Positions 9,057-18,072 of a stretch of DNA of 64,000 nt are shown here, piece after piece. The stretch lies in the NCBI GenBank assembly GCA_963797475.1, contig CAWCPR010000001.1, positions 2,418,001-2,482,000 of the forward strand, given 5' to 3'. Both the position numbers and the translations under genes were made by a program. The stretch is from CAWCPR01 sp963797475 (GTDB lineage Bacteria > Chloroflexota > Anaerolineae > Anaerolineales > UBA4823). The notes under the pieces were generated by a model. It had not been told where the DNA came from. It searched no databases and saw nothing but the letters and a program-made list of their open reading frames with translations. The stretch's first letter is position 1; every line of letters begins with the position of its first letter.

Positions 9057-9109
9057 AGATAGGGTTGCGAGGATGGTTATTAAGACCCAAAAACAGCGCG
9101 CCCGTTTAT

Positions 9110-9138
9110 CTCACAGTTCGGGGTTTTTGCTTTATAAT
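9110..9138 (+). promoter_or_regulatory. Promoter of the permease operon
   Basis: TATAAT at 9133-9138 is a perfect -10. CTCACA at 9110-9115 is a 4/6 -35 match at 17-base spacing. The predicted leader is about 100 bases to the TTG start at 9246. Confidence 0.65.
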
Positions 9139-9245
9139 GTGGGCGGTCTGCTGGAAAACTTACCGGTTTCATTTCCCAGGAGCTCCGGCTGTCGTACAAA
9201 CCTGAGCTGAACAGTGTTCGGTTCCGAGCGACGAGGAGGACTGTA

Positions 9246-10409
9246 TTGGCAGCGACCCCATTGCCTCAAACTGGACGTAAGCGCCTGCGTTGGTTAGATG
9301 TACGCGAACAGCTAACCGGCTATTTGTTCATCCTGCCATCCGTTGTATTGATATCGCTTTTCGGGTTCTTTCCGATTGGTTACGCAGTCTACATGAGCCT
9401 GTATAACTGGCGAGTGCGTAAAGGGCCATTTATCGGGCCGGACAACTATCAAAAAGCGCTCGGGGATTGGGCCGGCGTGCTGATCTTCGCAGCCGGCGTA
9501 GGCCTTTTGATCCTGGCATATTTTGCCTGGGATAGCGCATTGAAGCAACAGAGCAATCGGGGCACGATCATAAAACTGGCGGCTGCCTTTATTTTAATCG
9601 CCGGAGGAATCGTTATCCCGATGGGATGGAACCGCATGATGGTCGCCGGCGACGAGCACTTCCTCGAATCCCTGCCGATCACCTTGTATTACGCCCTGGG
9701 CACCGTCCCCCTGGAATTAGCGCTGGCATTGGTGCTGGCGTACATCCTCTTTCAAAAAATCCGCGGGCAAGAATTCTTCCGCATGTTGTACTTCCTGCCC
9801 TATATCACCCCGGTCGTGGCGTCCGCGGTTGTTTTTCGCACCATCTTCAGCGCCCGCGACACCTCCCTGGCAAACACTTTCCTGTCTTTTTTTAACATCG
9901 ACCCGCAAAAATGGCTTTTTGAGCCGCGGCCCATTAACCAGATCCTGTTTGGGTTGAACAATTTGCAAGGATTCCTGGCCGGCCCAAGTATGGCGCTGGT
10001 CTCCATTATCTTTTTCGGCATCTGGACCTACGTGGGTTACAATACAGTCATCTTCCTGGCTGGTTTGGGCTCCATTCCCCCTGAGCTGTATGAGGCCGCC
10101 CAGATCGACGGGGCCGGGAACTGGCATTTGTTTCGCCATATCACCATACCGCTGCTCTCTCCGGTAACGTTCTACCTGGCCTTGATCGCCTTCATTGGCA
10201 CCTTCAAGGCCTTCAACCACATCTACGTCATGCGCGTCTCGTCTGCCCAGGGCACTGTGGACGTGACCAGCGTCACGATCTTCGACACTTTTTACAAAGC
10301 CAACCAGTACGGCTACGCTGCTGCGCAGGCGATCATCCTGTTCGTGATTATCCTGGTGCTGACCTTCCTGCAGAACAAGATTTTTGGCGAGAGGGTGTTT
10401 TATGGCTGA
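9246..10409 (+). CDS. ABC sugar-type permease, MalF/UgpA class
   Basis: A 387-residue inner-membrane permease subunit. It starts at TTG: a strong GAGGAGG (9232-9238) lies 7 bases upstream and no in-frame ATG fits. The first membrane helix (LFILPSVVLISLFGFFPIGY) is followed by an insertion of about 90 residues with two further hydrophobic helices, then the transporter core with the EAA loop EAAQIDGAGNWHLFRHITIP that contacts the ATPase. It overlaps the second permease by 8 bases. No cognate MalK-type ATPase is encoded nearby, so a shared ATPase elsewhere is likely. Confidence 0.92.
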   Translation: MAATPLPQTGRKRLRWLDVREQLTGYLFILPSVVLISLFGFFPIGYAVYMSLYNWRVRKGPFIGPDNYQKALGDWAGVLIFAAGVGLLILAYFAWDSALKQQSNRGTIIKLAAAFILIAGGIVIPMGWNRMMVAGDEHFLESLPITLYYALGTVPLELALALVLAYILFQKIRGQEFFRMLYFLPYITPVVASAVVFRTIFSARDTSLANTFLSFFNIDPQKWLFEPRPINQILFGLNNLQGFLAGPSMALVSIIFFGIWTYVGYNTVIFLAGLGSIPPELYEAAQIDGAGNWHLFRHITIPLLSPVTFYLALIAFIGTFKAFNHIYVMRVSSAQGTVDVTSVTIFDTFYKANQYGYAAAQAIILFVIILVLTFLQNKIFGERVFYG

Positions 10410-11304
10410 TACTGCCCGTCTGGGAGAGAAAACCTTAGAGGAGGCGCCGGCTTCGGCGCGCCGGCTGTTCCAATTCCACCCCACCCGCTTGCTGCTCTAC
10501 CTGGTCCTCATCCTGGGCGCGGTCATCGCTATCATCCCCTTTTTCTGGATGGTCTCGACCTCTTTCATGACCCTCGGTGAAACCATCAATCGCCAGTGGC
10601 TGCCCAAATCCCTACAGTTGCAGAATTACGTTGACGCCTGGACGCAAGCCAGGTTCTACAAATACTTCATCAACAGTGTGGTCATCAGCGTCGTGACGAT
10701 CGTTGGGCTGCTGACCACCTCCATCCTGGCAGGCTATGCTTTCGGGCGGATCCATTTCTTCGGGCGCGAATTCCTTTTCGCCCTGCTGCTGAGCACCATG
10801 ATGATCCCGGAATCGGTGACTATGATCCCCAACTTCTTAATTATCCGGGGAGACGTCATACCCCTGCCGGGCGGCTCCTGGCTCAATTCCTTGCAGGCTT
10901 TAACCGTCCCGTTCATGGCCAACGCCTTCAGCATTTTCCTGCTGCGCCAATTTTTCGTCAAAATCCCGGATGAGCTCTGGGATGCGGCTCGCATGGACGG
11001 CGCCGGGCACCTGCGTTTCTTGATCCAGATCGTACTGCCGATCAGCAAGGCCCCGATCCTGACGGTGCTGATCTTCGCGTTCATCGGCTCCTGGAACGCT
11101 TTCCTGTGGCCGCTGCTGGTAACGACCAAGGAGACCTGGCGGCCTCTGATGGTCGGGCTGTGGACTTTCGTAAGCGAGGCCGGCCCCCAGACCAACTTAT
11201 TGATGGCTGGAGCGGTGATCACGGTCATCCCGATCATCATCCTGTACTTTCTCACTCAAAAGCAATTTACCGAGGGGATTGCCACAACGGGTTTAAAGGG
11301 GTAG
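10402..11304 (+). CDS. ABC sugar-type permease, MalG/UgpE class
   Basis: The start ATG at 10402 overlaps the end of the previous gene (ATGGCTGA), with GAGAGGGTG upstream, so translation is coupled. The longer frame from 10384 is not needed. The 300-residue protein has the typical MalG architecture: first helix LVLILGAVIAIIPFFWMVSTS, further helices at about residues 85-110, 115-135 and 165-185, and the EAA loop in the form DAARMDGAGHLRFLIQIVLP, then a final helix and the QKQFTEGIATTGLKG tail. It pairs with the MalF-like subunit to import a solute delivered by the following lipoprotein. Confidence 0.93.
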   Translation: MADTARLGEKTLEEAPASARRLFQFHPTRLLLYLVLILGAVIAIIPFFWMVSTSFMTLGETINRQWLPKSLQLQNYVDAWTQARFYKYFINSVVISVVTIVGLLTTSILAGYAFGRIHFFGREFLFALLLSTMMIPESVTMIPNFLIIRGDVIPLPGGSWLNSLQALTVPFMANAFSIFLLRQFFVKIPDELWDAARMDGAGHLRFLIQIVLPISKAPILTVLIFAFIGSWNAFLWPLLVTTKETWRPLMVGLWTFVSEAGPQTNLLMAGAVITVIPIIILYFLTQKQFTEGIATTGLKG

Positions 11305-11458
11305 CTCAAATCAAGCCGCTTGCGCGGCAATCTCGGATAGCTGGTAAATCAACCAAATACAAAGGAGGTTAAAAAGGAGATAAAGCATTCTGAATTGAAT
11401 TTCGCCGTTCAATGGATCGATAGATTTAGACATTTCTGAAACGGAGGAGAATTACCAA
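11305..11458 (+). promoter_or_regulatory. Spacer with orphan Shine-Dalgarno sequences and a small inverted repeat
   Basis: AAAGGAGGT and AAGGAGAT occur at about 11361-11381 with no start codon at a usable distance. ATTGAA/TTCAAT arms form an inverted repeat at 11394-11413. The true ribosome site of the next gene is GGAGGAG near 11442. The spacer may hold an internal control site or the relic of a small gene. Confidence 0.3.
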
Positions 11459-13891
11459 ATGAAGAATAAAACATGGTTAACCCTTTTGGCGGTTCTGATG
11501 ATTGCCGCCATGGTCCTGGGCGCCTGTTCCCCGGCCACGCCCTCGCCGACTGCCCCGCCTCCGCCGACCCAGGCGGCTCAAGCGCCAACCCAACCCCCTG
11601 CCCAGCCCACCGAGGCGATGCCTGCCGACGCCTGGGCGGATGTTGACCCATCCGGGCAAAATGTCGTCTTCTGGCACAACCACTCGGGACCGCGAGTGGA
11701 TACCCTGACGAAGATGACCGAAGATTTCAACGCCAATAACCAGTACGGAATCACAATTGATTTTGAATACCAGGGCAGCTACAACGACATCTTCAATAAG
11801 ATGCTGGTCAATCTCAACACCCCAGATGCCCCTGATCTGGTCGTCGCTTACCAGAACCAGGCCGCTACCTACCAGTTGGCGGACAGCCTGGTCGATATGA
11901 ACAGCCTGGTTGACAGCCCCAAGTGGGGCCTGCCAGAGGCCGACCAGAAAGACTTTTTCCCGGGTTTCTGGAAGCAGGATATTTTCCCCACCTACGACAA
12001 CGCCCGCCTGGGCTTTCCAGGCTACCGTTCCATGGAAGTTCTGTATTACAACATGGATTGGTTGAAGGAGCTGGGTTATGACGGCCCGCCGACCACTCCC
12101 GATCAATTTAAGGAGATGGTTTGTAAGGCCAAAGACCAGCCCTTCAGCAAAGCGACTGCCGGGGGCAGCCTGGGGTACGAGCTTGGGACTAACGACGCCT
12201 CGCACCTGGCGGCCTGGGCATTCGCTTTTGGCGGCGATATCTACGACTACAGCGCCAACCAGTTCACCTACGATTCGCAAGCCGCGGTCAACTCGATGAC
12301 CATGATCCAGGACCTGATCAACCAGGGTTGCGCCTCGATCATAACCGAGAACTTCGGCGACCAGACCGACTTTGGCGCTGGCAAGCTGCTCTTCACCACC
12401 AGCTCCAGCTCCGGCCTGCCTTTTTACCAGCAGGCGGTGGATGCCGGCGCGAAATTCAACTGGAGCGTGGCAGCTATCCCGCACACCACGCCCGATCCGG
12501 TCATGAACATCTACGGCGCCAGCATCAGCATCCCCAAGACCACCCCGGAGCGGGAGCTGGCTGCCTGGCTGTTCCTGAAGTACTTTACCTCCCCTGAGGT
12601 TCAGGCAGAATGGGCCATAGCCAGCGGGTACTTCCCGGTGCGCCAAAGCGTCGCCCAGAACTTGGCGGACTTCTTCACGGCCAACCCGGCCTACAAGACC
12701 GGCTTTGACATGCTGGAGTATGGTACTTTCGAGCCGCCCGTGCCTGGCTACGATTTCATACGTCTTAAAGCCCAGGATGCCATGGCCGCCATCGCCAACG
12801 GCGAAGACGTGAAAACCACCCTGGCCGACGCCAATACGGAATCCAATTCCATCCTGGCCGAACAGATGACCTCGCCGCTGCCAACCCCGGTGCCGACCAA
12901 CACCCCTGCGCCGCCCACCGCGACCCCGGCGCCCGTAACCGACCTCGGCACGGCGGATCATCCCATCAAAGTGCTCTTCGTGCCCTCGGTGGAAGCCAAC
13001 ATCATCACCACAGGCGGCGATGTGATGGCCAAAGCCTTGAAAGAGGCTACCGGCCTGGAATTCGAGGTCAGTGTACCGACCTCTTATGCGGCGACCATCG
13101 AGGAGATGTGCGCCTCTCGGACCGATACCATGGGCTTCATCCCCGCCTTCGGTTACGTGTTAGCCAACCAGTTGTGCGGCGTGGATGTAGGCTTCAAGGC
13201 GGTCCGCTTTGGTTTCGACGTCTACTGGGCGCAGATCCTGGTCGCGCGCGACAGCGATATCCAGACCCTGGAAGACCTCGACGGCAAGAAATGGGGCTAC
13301 GGAGACGTAGGCTCGACTTCCGGCTACCTGGTGCCGTTGGTGATGTTCCAGGATGCCGGCATCACGCCTGGCGAGAAGGTCGAGACCGGCGGCCATACGC
13401 AATCTGTGAAAGCGGTTTACGATGGCTCGGTTGACTTCTCCACAACTTTCTACAGCCCGCCGCAAAAGCCGGCCGGAGAGCCGGCCTGGCAGCCCGGCGA
13501 CCCGCCGGACATCCCCGACGACATGGTTTCCGAATGCGCTCCCTCGGCGGATGGCAGCAAGCTGATGTGCGGCGACTGGCAGGTGCTGGACGCCCGCGCC
13601 AACCTGCGCACCGATGCCCCGGATGTCGTCCAGAAGCTGCGCATCCTGACCATCTCGCCCGCCATTCCGAACGATACGCTTTCATTCGGACCCGACTTCC
13701 CGGCTGACGTGCGCGCCAAGGTCTCAGACGCCCTGATCGCCTTCTCGAAGACGGACGGTTGGGCCAGCTCGATCGGCAGCAATGACTTCTACGGCTGGAC
13801 GGGCATCAACCCTGCCACCGACCCAGAGTACGACTTCGTTCGTAAGCTGGTTGAGGCGGCCGGTGTGACCCTCGAAAGCCTGGGTCAGTAA
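11459..13891 (+). CDS. Chimeric binding lipoprotein: family-1 sugar-type SBP fused to PhnD-type SBP
   Basis: One uninterrupted 810-codon frame. Residues 1-23 are a lipoprotein signal (MVLGAC, Cys23) and residues 24-55 a Thr/Pro/Gln-rich stalk. Residues about 60-465 form a family-1 binding domain (VFWHNHSGPRVDTL, LVDMNSLVDSPKWGL). Residues 470-495 are a second Thr/Pro linker, and 500-810 are a PhnD-like phosphate/phosphite/phosphonate binding domain (IKVLFVPSVEAN, GYGDVGSTSGYLVPL, GHTQSVKAVYDGSVDF). The second domain has no signal of its own, so it is displayed by the first. Upstream are sugar-type permeases and downstream are phnC and phnE, so each half has partners next to it. This suggests one lipoprotein serving two transporters, or a binding complex for a phosphorylated or phosphonylated sugar; that is inference. 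Confidence 0.9.
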   Translation: MKNKTWLTLLAVLMIAAMVLGACSPATPSPTAPPPPTQAAQAPTQPPAQPTEAMPADAWADVDPSGQNVVFWHNHSGPRVDTLTKMTEDFNANNQYGITIDFEYQGSYNDIFNKMLVNLNTPDAPDLVVAYQNQAATYQLADSLVDMNSLVDSPKWGLPEADQKDFFPGFWKQDIFPTYDNARLGFPGYRSMEVLYYNMDWLKELGYDGPPTTPDQFKEMVCKAKDQPFSKATAGGSLGYELGTNDASHLAAWAFAFGGDIYDYSANQFTYDSQAAVNSMTMIQDLINQGCASIITENFGDQTDFGAGKLLFTTSSSSGLPFYQQAVDAGAKFNWSVAAIPHTTPDPVMNIYGASISIPKTTPERELAAWLFLKYFTSPEVQAEWAIASGYFPVRQSVAQNLADFFTANPAYKTGFDMLEYGTFEPPVPGYDFIRLKAQDAMAAIANGEDVKTTLADANTESNSILAEQMTSPLPTPVPTNTPAPPTATPAPVTDLGTADHPIKVLFVPSVEANIITTGGDVMAKALKEATGLEFEVSVPTSYAATIEEMCASRTDTMGFIPAFGYVLANQLCGVDVGFKAVRFGFDVYWAQILVARDSDIQTLEDLDGKKWGYGDVGSTSGYLVPLVMFQDAGITPGEKVETGGHTQSVKAVYDGSVDFSTTFYSPPQKPAGEPAWQPGDPPDIPDDMVSECAPSADGSKLMCGDWQVLDARANLRTDAPDVVQKLRILTISPAIPNDTLSFGPDFPADVRAKVSDALIAFSKTDGWASSIGSNDFYGWTGINPATDPEYDFVRKLVEAAGVTLESLGQ

Positions 13892-13910
13892 AGCACGCCC
13901 TTTTGAACTC

Positions 13911-13946
13911 GCTCCGGGGAGGCTGAGCTCCTCCCCGGAGCTTTTT
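13911..13946 (+). terminator. Strong intrinsic terminator after the fusion gene
   Basis: A perfect 12-bp stem (13911-13922 with 13930-13941), a 7-base loop and a TTTTT run at 13942-13946. It separates the sugar-permease/fusion unit from phnC. Confidence 0.9.
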
Positions 13947-14132
13947 CCAACCTCCGAAGCCCAGAAGCGTCGCAACCAACTTATGACTTCGGAGGATTTT
14001 TTTTCAATAATCCAAGGGATGCGAGAAGATCTCCTGGGCGGTCTGCGCGTTCAGGGATTTTTACGCCTCGATTCCTGGCTTCTCCCGTGAAATGAATTAA
14101 AATTCACACACGTTTTTATCGAGAAAAAAGCC

Positions 14133-14885
14133 ATGCTAAAAGTACAGAATCTGACCAAGATCTACGAAGGCGGCGTGCTGGCATTGGATAATGTCAGTTT
14201 CGAAGTCCCCGACGGCCAATTCCTGGCTGTGATCGGCCTGAGCGGTTCCGGGAAATCCACCCTGTTGCGCTGCATCAACCGCTTGATCGAGCCCACGGAT
14301 GGCAAAATCTTCTGGAACGATCAGGACGTGACGGCTGCATCCGAAGATGAGCTGCGCCGCATCCGTCGAAAAATCGGCATGGTCTTCCAACACTTTAACC
14401 TCGTCAGCCGCTCCAGCGTGCTCACCAACGTTTTGGGGGGCCGCTTGGGCTACGTCAACCCGGCCTGGAGCCTGCTCAACCGCTTCCCCAGGAGCGATAT
14501 CGAAAAAGCCAGGCAGCAGTTGGCGCGGGTGGGGATCGCCAGTAAAGCCAGCCAGCGCGCCGACGAGCTGAGCGGCGGGCAGCAGCAGCGGGTCGGGATC
14601 GCCCGCGCTTTGATGCAGGACCCCGAAATGATCCTGGCGGACGAGCCCGTCGCCAGCCTGGATCCGGTGCTGGCCCACAGTATCATGCAATATTTGGAGC
14701 TTTTCAATCATGAGGACGGCGTCACGGTGCTGTGCAGCCTGCACTTTCTCGACCTGGTGCACCGCTACGCTGACCGGGTGGTGGCGCTCAACGAAGGTAA
14801 ATTAGTGTTTGACGGTCTTCCCAATGAGATTGACGACAAACGCTTCAAAGAAATCTACGGCAAAGACGCCGAACGGGTTGGATAA
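14133..14885 (+). CDS. phnC: Phosphonate/phosphite-type ABC transporter ATPase
   Basis: A 250-residue ATPase of the PhnC class. The Walker A motif is GLSGSGKST (about residue 37), followed by the Q-loop in GMVFQHFNLV, the signature LSGGQQQR, Walker B ILADEPVASLD and the switch His in LCSLHFLDL. The insertion LGYVNPAWSLLNRFP after the Q-loop resembles the PhnC-typical segment. It energises uptake through PhnE. The stop overlaps the phnE start (TAATG), giving tight coupling. The upstream 240 bases contain the terminator of the preceding gene and an AT-rich TAAAAT near 14098 that may be a -10. Confidence 0.95.
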   Translation: MLKVQNLTKIYEGGVLALDNVSFEVPDGQFLAVIGLSGSGKSTLLRCINRLIEPTDGKIFWNDQDVTAASEDELRRIRRKIGMVFQHFNLVSRSSVLTNVLGGRLGYVNPAWSLLNRFPRSDIEKARQQLARVGIASKASQRADELSGGQQQRVGIARALMQDPEMILADEPVASLDPVLAHSIMQYLELFNHEDGVTVLCSLHFLDLVHRYADRVVALNEGKLVFDGLPNEIDDKRFKEIYGKDAERVG

Positions 14886-16711
14886 TGCAGAAAAACGAAA
14901 AAAAGAACCAATCCTTACGAAAATCCATCATCCTTGGTCTGGCTATTTTGGCCGGGCTGGTGGTATATGCCTACGGGTTTCAAGTCACCCAGGTGAGCCT
15001 GGATGAAATCAGCTCTCCCAGGCGGCAGGAAAGCCTGACGCGCGTGCTGCGGGCCCTGGCGCGCCCGGATATTCTCGAATACGAGAAAGCGGAAACAACG
15101 ATTGTTACCCCGATATACGTGCCCTGCCCGAGCGGCAACCCGGCCCAATCCCAGCCCGATACCAGCGGCGCTTACCTGGTGGTGAGCCCGGCCTGCGCCG
15201 ACCCGCGTACGGAAGTGCAAATCGAAGGCTTCAATTTCCAACCCAATACTGAAGGGCCGTTAGCCTTCATCCCCACCAGCGAAGTCACTTTGAACCTGGG
15301 CACGTTTAAAACTGATGAGACCGGCCACTTCGTCAATACGGCCAGGCTGCCAGCCAGGCCTGATGAAGCAGTGCAACAAATTCGCGCGATCACACGGGTT
15401 AACGTCGGCAGCCCGCATTTTACCCAAACTGCCAAAGCTACCTGGGATAAAATTGTCGAGACGGTTTTCCTGGCGCTTTTGGCGACTACGCTGGGCGTAT
15501 TCCTGGCAATCCCGATCAGCTTTTTCGCCGCCCGCAACTTGATGAAGGATATCACCAGCACCTTGAGCGGCCTGGCGCTCTCGATCCTTGCCTGGCCGGC
15601 CGGGATCTGGCTGGGTGGTCTGGTTTCCGGCTGGATTGGTGAACAAATCCATCTGTTGACCGGCAATTCGCTGTTGAGCCTGGCAAGCATTGCAGTTAGC
15701 GCCGGGCTGGTCTGGTTCCCGGTCCGCTGGGCGCTGCCTCAGGAAGAAGAGCGGCGCCCCGGTTTGGGCCTGCGCATCGCTCGCCTGGCTGTGCTGATCT
15801 TCAGCGGGCTTGCGATCATTCTGGTCTTGTTTTTAGTCGCTCACCTGGCGACGATTTGGGGCCTGGCGCTGGCCGAGCGCCTGGGAGCAGCCGGCTTCCT
15901 TGGCACTTTTCTCGCCAACCTGGGTGAAATTCTGAACCTGATCATCACGCTCATCGCCGCCCTGGCGGGTGGGGGTATCCTGGCCGGCGCAGCGGGCAAG
16001 CTCGAGAAAGCGGTCTTCCTGAAACTCCCGCTCGCAACCCGCGCAATTCTGAATCTGCTGCTTGGCGCAATCGCCGGCGCGGTCCTGGCGATATTGTTGG
16101 GAGCCGGGATCAACTGGCTGTACCAGATCAACGATCCGGTCAAAATTGTCTGGGCGCCGGCGGGGGTTGGCGCTGTCCTGGGCCTGTTCGCCGCTATCCT
16201 GACCCGCCAGCGCGACGTCCTGCCGGTCGGCCTGGTCATTTATTACGTCACCCGCACAATCTTGAACGCCTTGCGGGCGATTGAAGCGTTGATCATGGCG
16301 ATCGTTTTCGTGGTGTGGGTGGGCATCGGCCCCTTCGCTGGCGTGCTGGCTTTATCGCTGCACACCATTGCCGCCCTGGCGAAATTATATTCCGAACAGG
16401 TGGAAAGTATCTCAACCGGGCCGCTCGAGGCGATCAGGGCGACTGGAGCCACCCGCCTGCAAACCGTCATATACGGCGTGATCCCGCAGATCATCCCGCC
16501 TTATATCTCGTTCACCATGTACCGTTGGGATATTAACGTGCGCATGTCAACCATCATCGGCTTTGCCGGCGGCGGCGGTATTGGCTTCCTGCTGATCCAA
16601 AACATCAACCTGCTGAACTACCGGGCGGCCAGCGCCCAGATGCTGGCAATCGCCATCGTGGTGGCGATGATGGACTTTTTGAGCTCCTATATGCGCGAGC
16701 GGGTGGTCTGA
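14885..16711 (+). CDS. phnE: Enlarged PhnE-type ABC permease with extracytoplasmic domain
   Basis: The C-terminal ~170 residues are a standard PhnE permease core, including the ATPase-contact loop GPLEAIRATGATRLQTVIYG and the glycine-rich FAGGGGIGF turn. At 608 residues it is about twice the usual PhnE length. A signal-anchor helix (about residues 15-36) is followed by an extracytoplasmic region of ~150 residues containing a beta-rich segment (ACADPRTEVQIEGFNF, AFIPTSEVTLNLGTF) that looks like an IPT/Ig-type module. The first PhnE helix region (VFLALLATTLGVFLAIPISF) is then separated from the core by ~200 residues of extra hydrophobic helices. The extra modules may dock the fused lipoprotein, which is inference. 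Confidence 0.9.
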   Translation: MQKNEKKNQSLRKSIILGLAILAGLVVYAYGFQVTQVSLDEISSPRRQESLTRVLRALARPDILEYEKAETTIVTPIYVPCPSGNPAQSQPDTSGAYLVVSPACADPRTEVQIEGFNFQPNTEGPLAFIPTSEVTLNLGTFKTDETGHFVNTARLPARPDEAVQQIRAITRVNVGSPHFTQTAKATWDKIVETVFLALLATTLGVFLAIPISFFAARNLMKDITSTLSGLALSILAWPAGIWLGGLVSGWIGEQIHLLTGNSLLSLASIAVSAGLVWFPVRWALPQEEERRPGLGLRIARLAVLIFSGLAIILVLFLVAHLATIWGLALAERLGAAGFLGTFLANLGEILNLIITLIAALAGGGILAGAAGKLEKAVFLKLPLATRAILNLLLGAIAGAVLAILLGAGINWLYQINDPVKIVWAPAGVGAVLGLFAAILTRQRDVLPVGLVIYYVTRTILNALRAIEALIMAIVFVVWVGIGPFAGVLALSLHTIAALAKLYSEQVESISTGPLEAIRATGATRLQTVIYGVIPQIIPPYISFTMYRWDINVRMSTIIGFAGGGGIGFLLIQNINLLNYRAASAQMLAIAIVVAMMDFLSSYMRERVV

Positions 16712-16717
16712 TCCCCA

Positions 16718-18004
16718 ATGGCCGATCTTAGCAAAGAACTCCTGCCACGCCTGAAAGAACACCGCTTACCCGGTTTAGAGCTTGGCGATGGCTTTATCTA
16801 CCCTAATTACGATGGGCAATCCATACTCAATATCCCATCCAGCATCTGCCGGCTGTTGGGCGTCCCCGAGATGGGCGCTCCTGCGCTGATCCCTGAGATC
16901 CTTTCGCCGCTGGAAAGCGACGCCCGCTGCGTCATCCTGGTGCTGCTGGATGCGCTCGCCCTGCACCGCATGCAGCGTTGGATGAACGACGGCAGCGCCC
17001 CTCTTTTGAAACGCCTGGCTGATAAAGGGGTGCTGGCCCCGCTCACTTCCATTACGCCCAGCACGACCTCAGCCGCCCTCACCAGTCTGTGGACCGGGCG
17101 CAGCGCTGCAGAACACGGCATTGTTGGCTATGAGTTGTGGCTGAAAGAATACGGCCTGGTCGCCAACACGATCTTTCACGCTCCGATGAGCTTCAAGAAC
17201 GATGCCGGCAGCCTGGCGAAGGCCGGTTTCACGCCGCAGGCTTTCATGTCGCTGCCCACACTTGGCCCCCATCTGGCAGCGAACGGGGTGCAGGCGTATG
17301 CCTTCCAACACTACAGCATCATCGAATCCGGCCTGTCGCAGATGTATTTCAAAGATGTGACCACGCGCGCATTCATCACCGCCGCGGACTTATTTATCAA
17401 CCTGCGCGAGCTGGTCGAAAAAGACCCGCAGGAGCGCAAGTATATATGGGTCTACTGGCCGGACGTGGATACGCTCTCCCACTACTACGGGCCGGACGAC
17501 GAGCGCACGGCTGCAGAGTTCGCCAGCTTCACCGCGGCGCTGGAGCGTTTATTCCTGGAGCGCCTCAGCCCGCAGGCTCGCCAGGGCGTGTTGCTGGCCC
17601 TGGTCGCCGACCACGGCCAGATCGCCACCCAACCCGACCCGTATTACGACCTTCGCAATCACCCGAGCCTGGCGCGCCGCCTGCACATCTTGCCCACCGG
17701 GGAGACCCGCCTGGCTTACCTGTTCATCCGCCCGGGCCAGACCGAAGCGGTGCGCGAATATATCGAGCGCACCTGGCCGAACCAGTTCGGCCTGGTCGAT
17801 CCCGCCTTCGCGGTCCAGGCTGGCTTGTTCGGCAGTGGCCAACTTCACCCAGGGCTTTACGATCGCCTGGGTGACCTGCTGGTGGTTGGGCGGGAGCATG
17901 CCTACCTGTGGTGGGCCAATAAAGACAACACCATGCAAGGCCGTCATGGAGGGCTGCACCCGGAAGAGATGTTAGTCCCGTTTTTGGCAGCGCCTCTGGG
18001 ATAA
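16718..18004 (+). CDS. Alkaline-phosphatase-superfamily phosphodiesterase/hydrolase
   Basis: A 428-residue member of the nucleotide pyrophosphatase/type I phosphodiesterase branch. The expected two-metal residues are present in order: Asp in VLLDAL (about 77), the nucleophile Thr in TPSTTSAALTSLWTG (about 113), Asp and His in PDVDTLSHYYGP (about 250), Asp-His in VADHGQ (about 298) and the late His in GRHGGLHPEE (about 409). There is no signal peptide, so it should act in the cytoplasm. Lying 6 bases after phnE, it probably hydrolyses the phosphoester, or possibly phosphonate, imported by this system. The substrate is not determined by sequence. Confidence 0.87.
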   Translation: MADLSKELLPRLKEHRLPGLELGDGFIYPNYDGQSILNIPSSICRLLGVPEMGAPALIPEILSPLESDARCVILVLLDALALHRMQRWMNDGSAPLLKRLADKGVLAPLTSITPSTTSAALTSLWTGRSAAEHGIVGYELWLKEYGLVANTIFHAPMSFKNDAGSLAKAGFTPQAFMSLPTLGPHLAANGVQAYAFQHYSIIESGLSQMYFKDVTTRAFITAADLFINLRELVEKDPQERKYIWVYWPDVDTLSHYYGPDDERTAAEFASFTAALERLFLERLSPQARQGVLLALVADHGQIATQPDPYYDLRNHPSLARRLHILPTGETRLAYLFIRPGQTEAVREYIERTWPNQFGLVDPAFAVQAGLFGSGQLHPGLYDRLGDLLVVGREHAYLWWANKDNTMQGRHGGLHPEEMLVPFLAAPLG

Positions 18005-18053
18005 AAAAAGCCCCGTGAGATTGCCCCGGATCAGTAACCGGGGTTCACGGGGC
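18003..18053 (-). terminator. Intrinsic terminator of the LysM/peptidase operon
   Basis: Arms 18010-18018 and 18045-18053 pair over 9 bp, with an inner CCCCGG/CCGGGG helix. On the minus strand the stem is followed by seven T (18003-18009). It sits right after the convergent plus-strand gene and may act in both directions, but the T-run favours the minus strand. Confidence 0.85.
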
Positions 18054-18072
18054 GGGTCATTCTTTTCGCTTG

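Noticed and set aside
11477..12961. 494-codon open frame antisense to the fusion lipoprotein gene
   Set aside because: It mirrors a well-conserved sense gene, has low-complexity Gly/Arg/Val composition, no ribosome site and no recognisable motif. Long antisense frames are expected in GC-rich genes.
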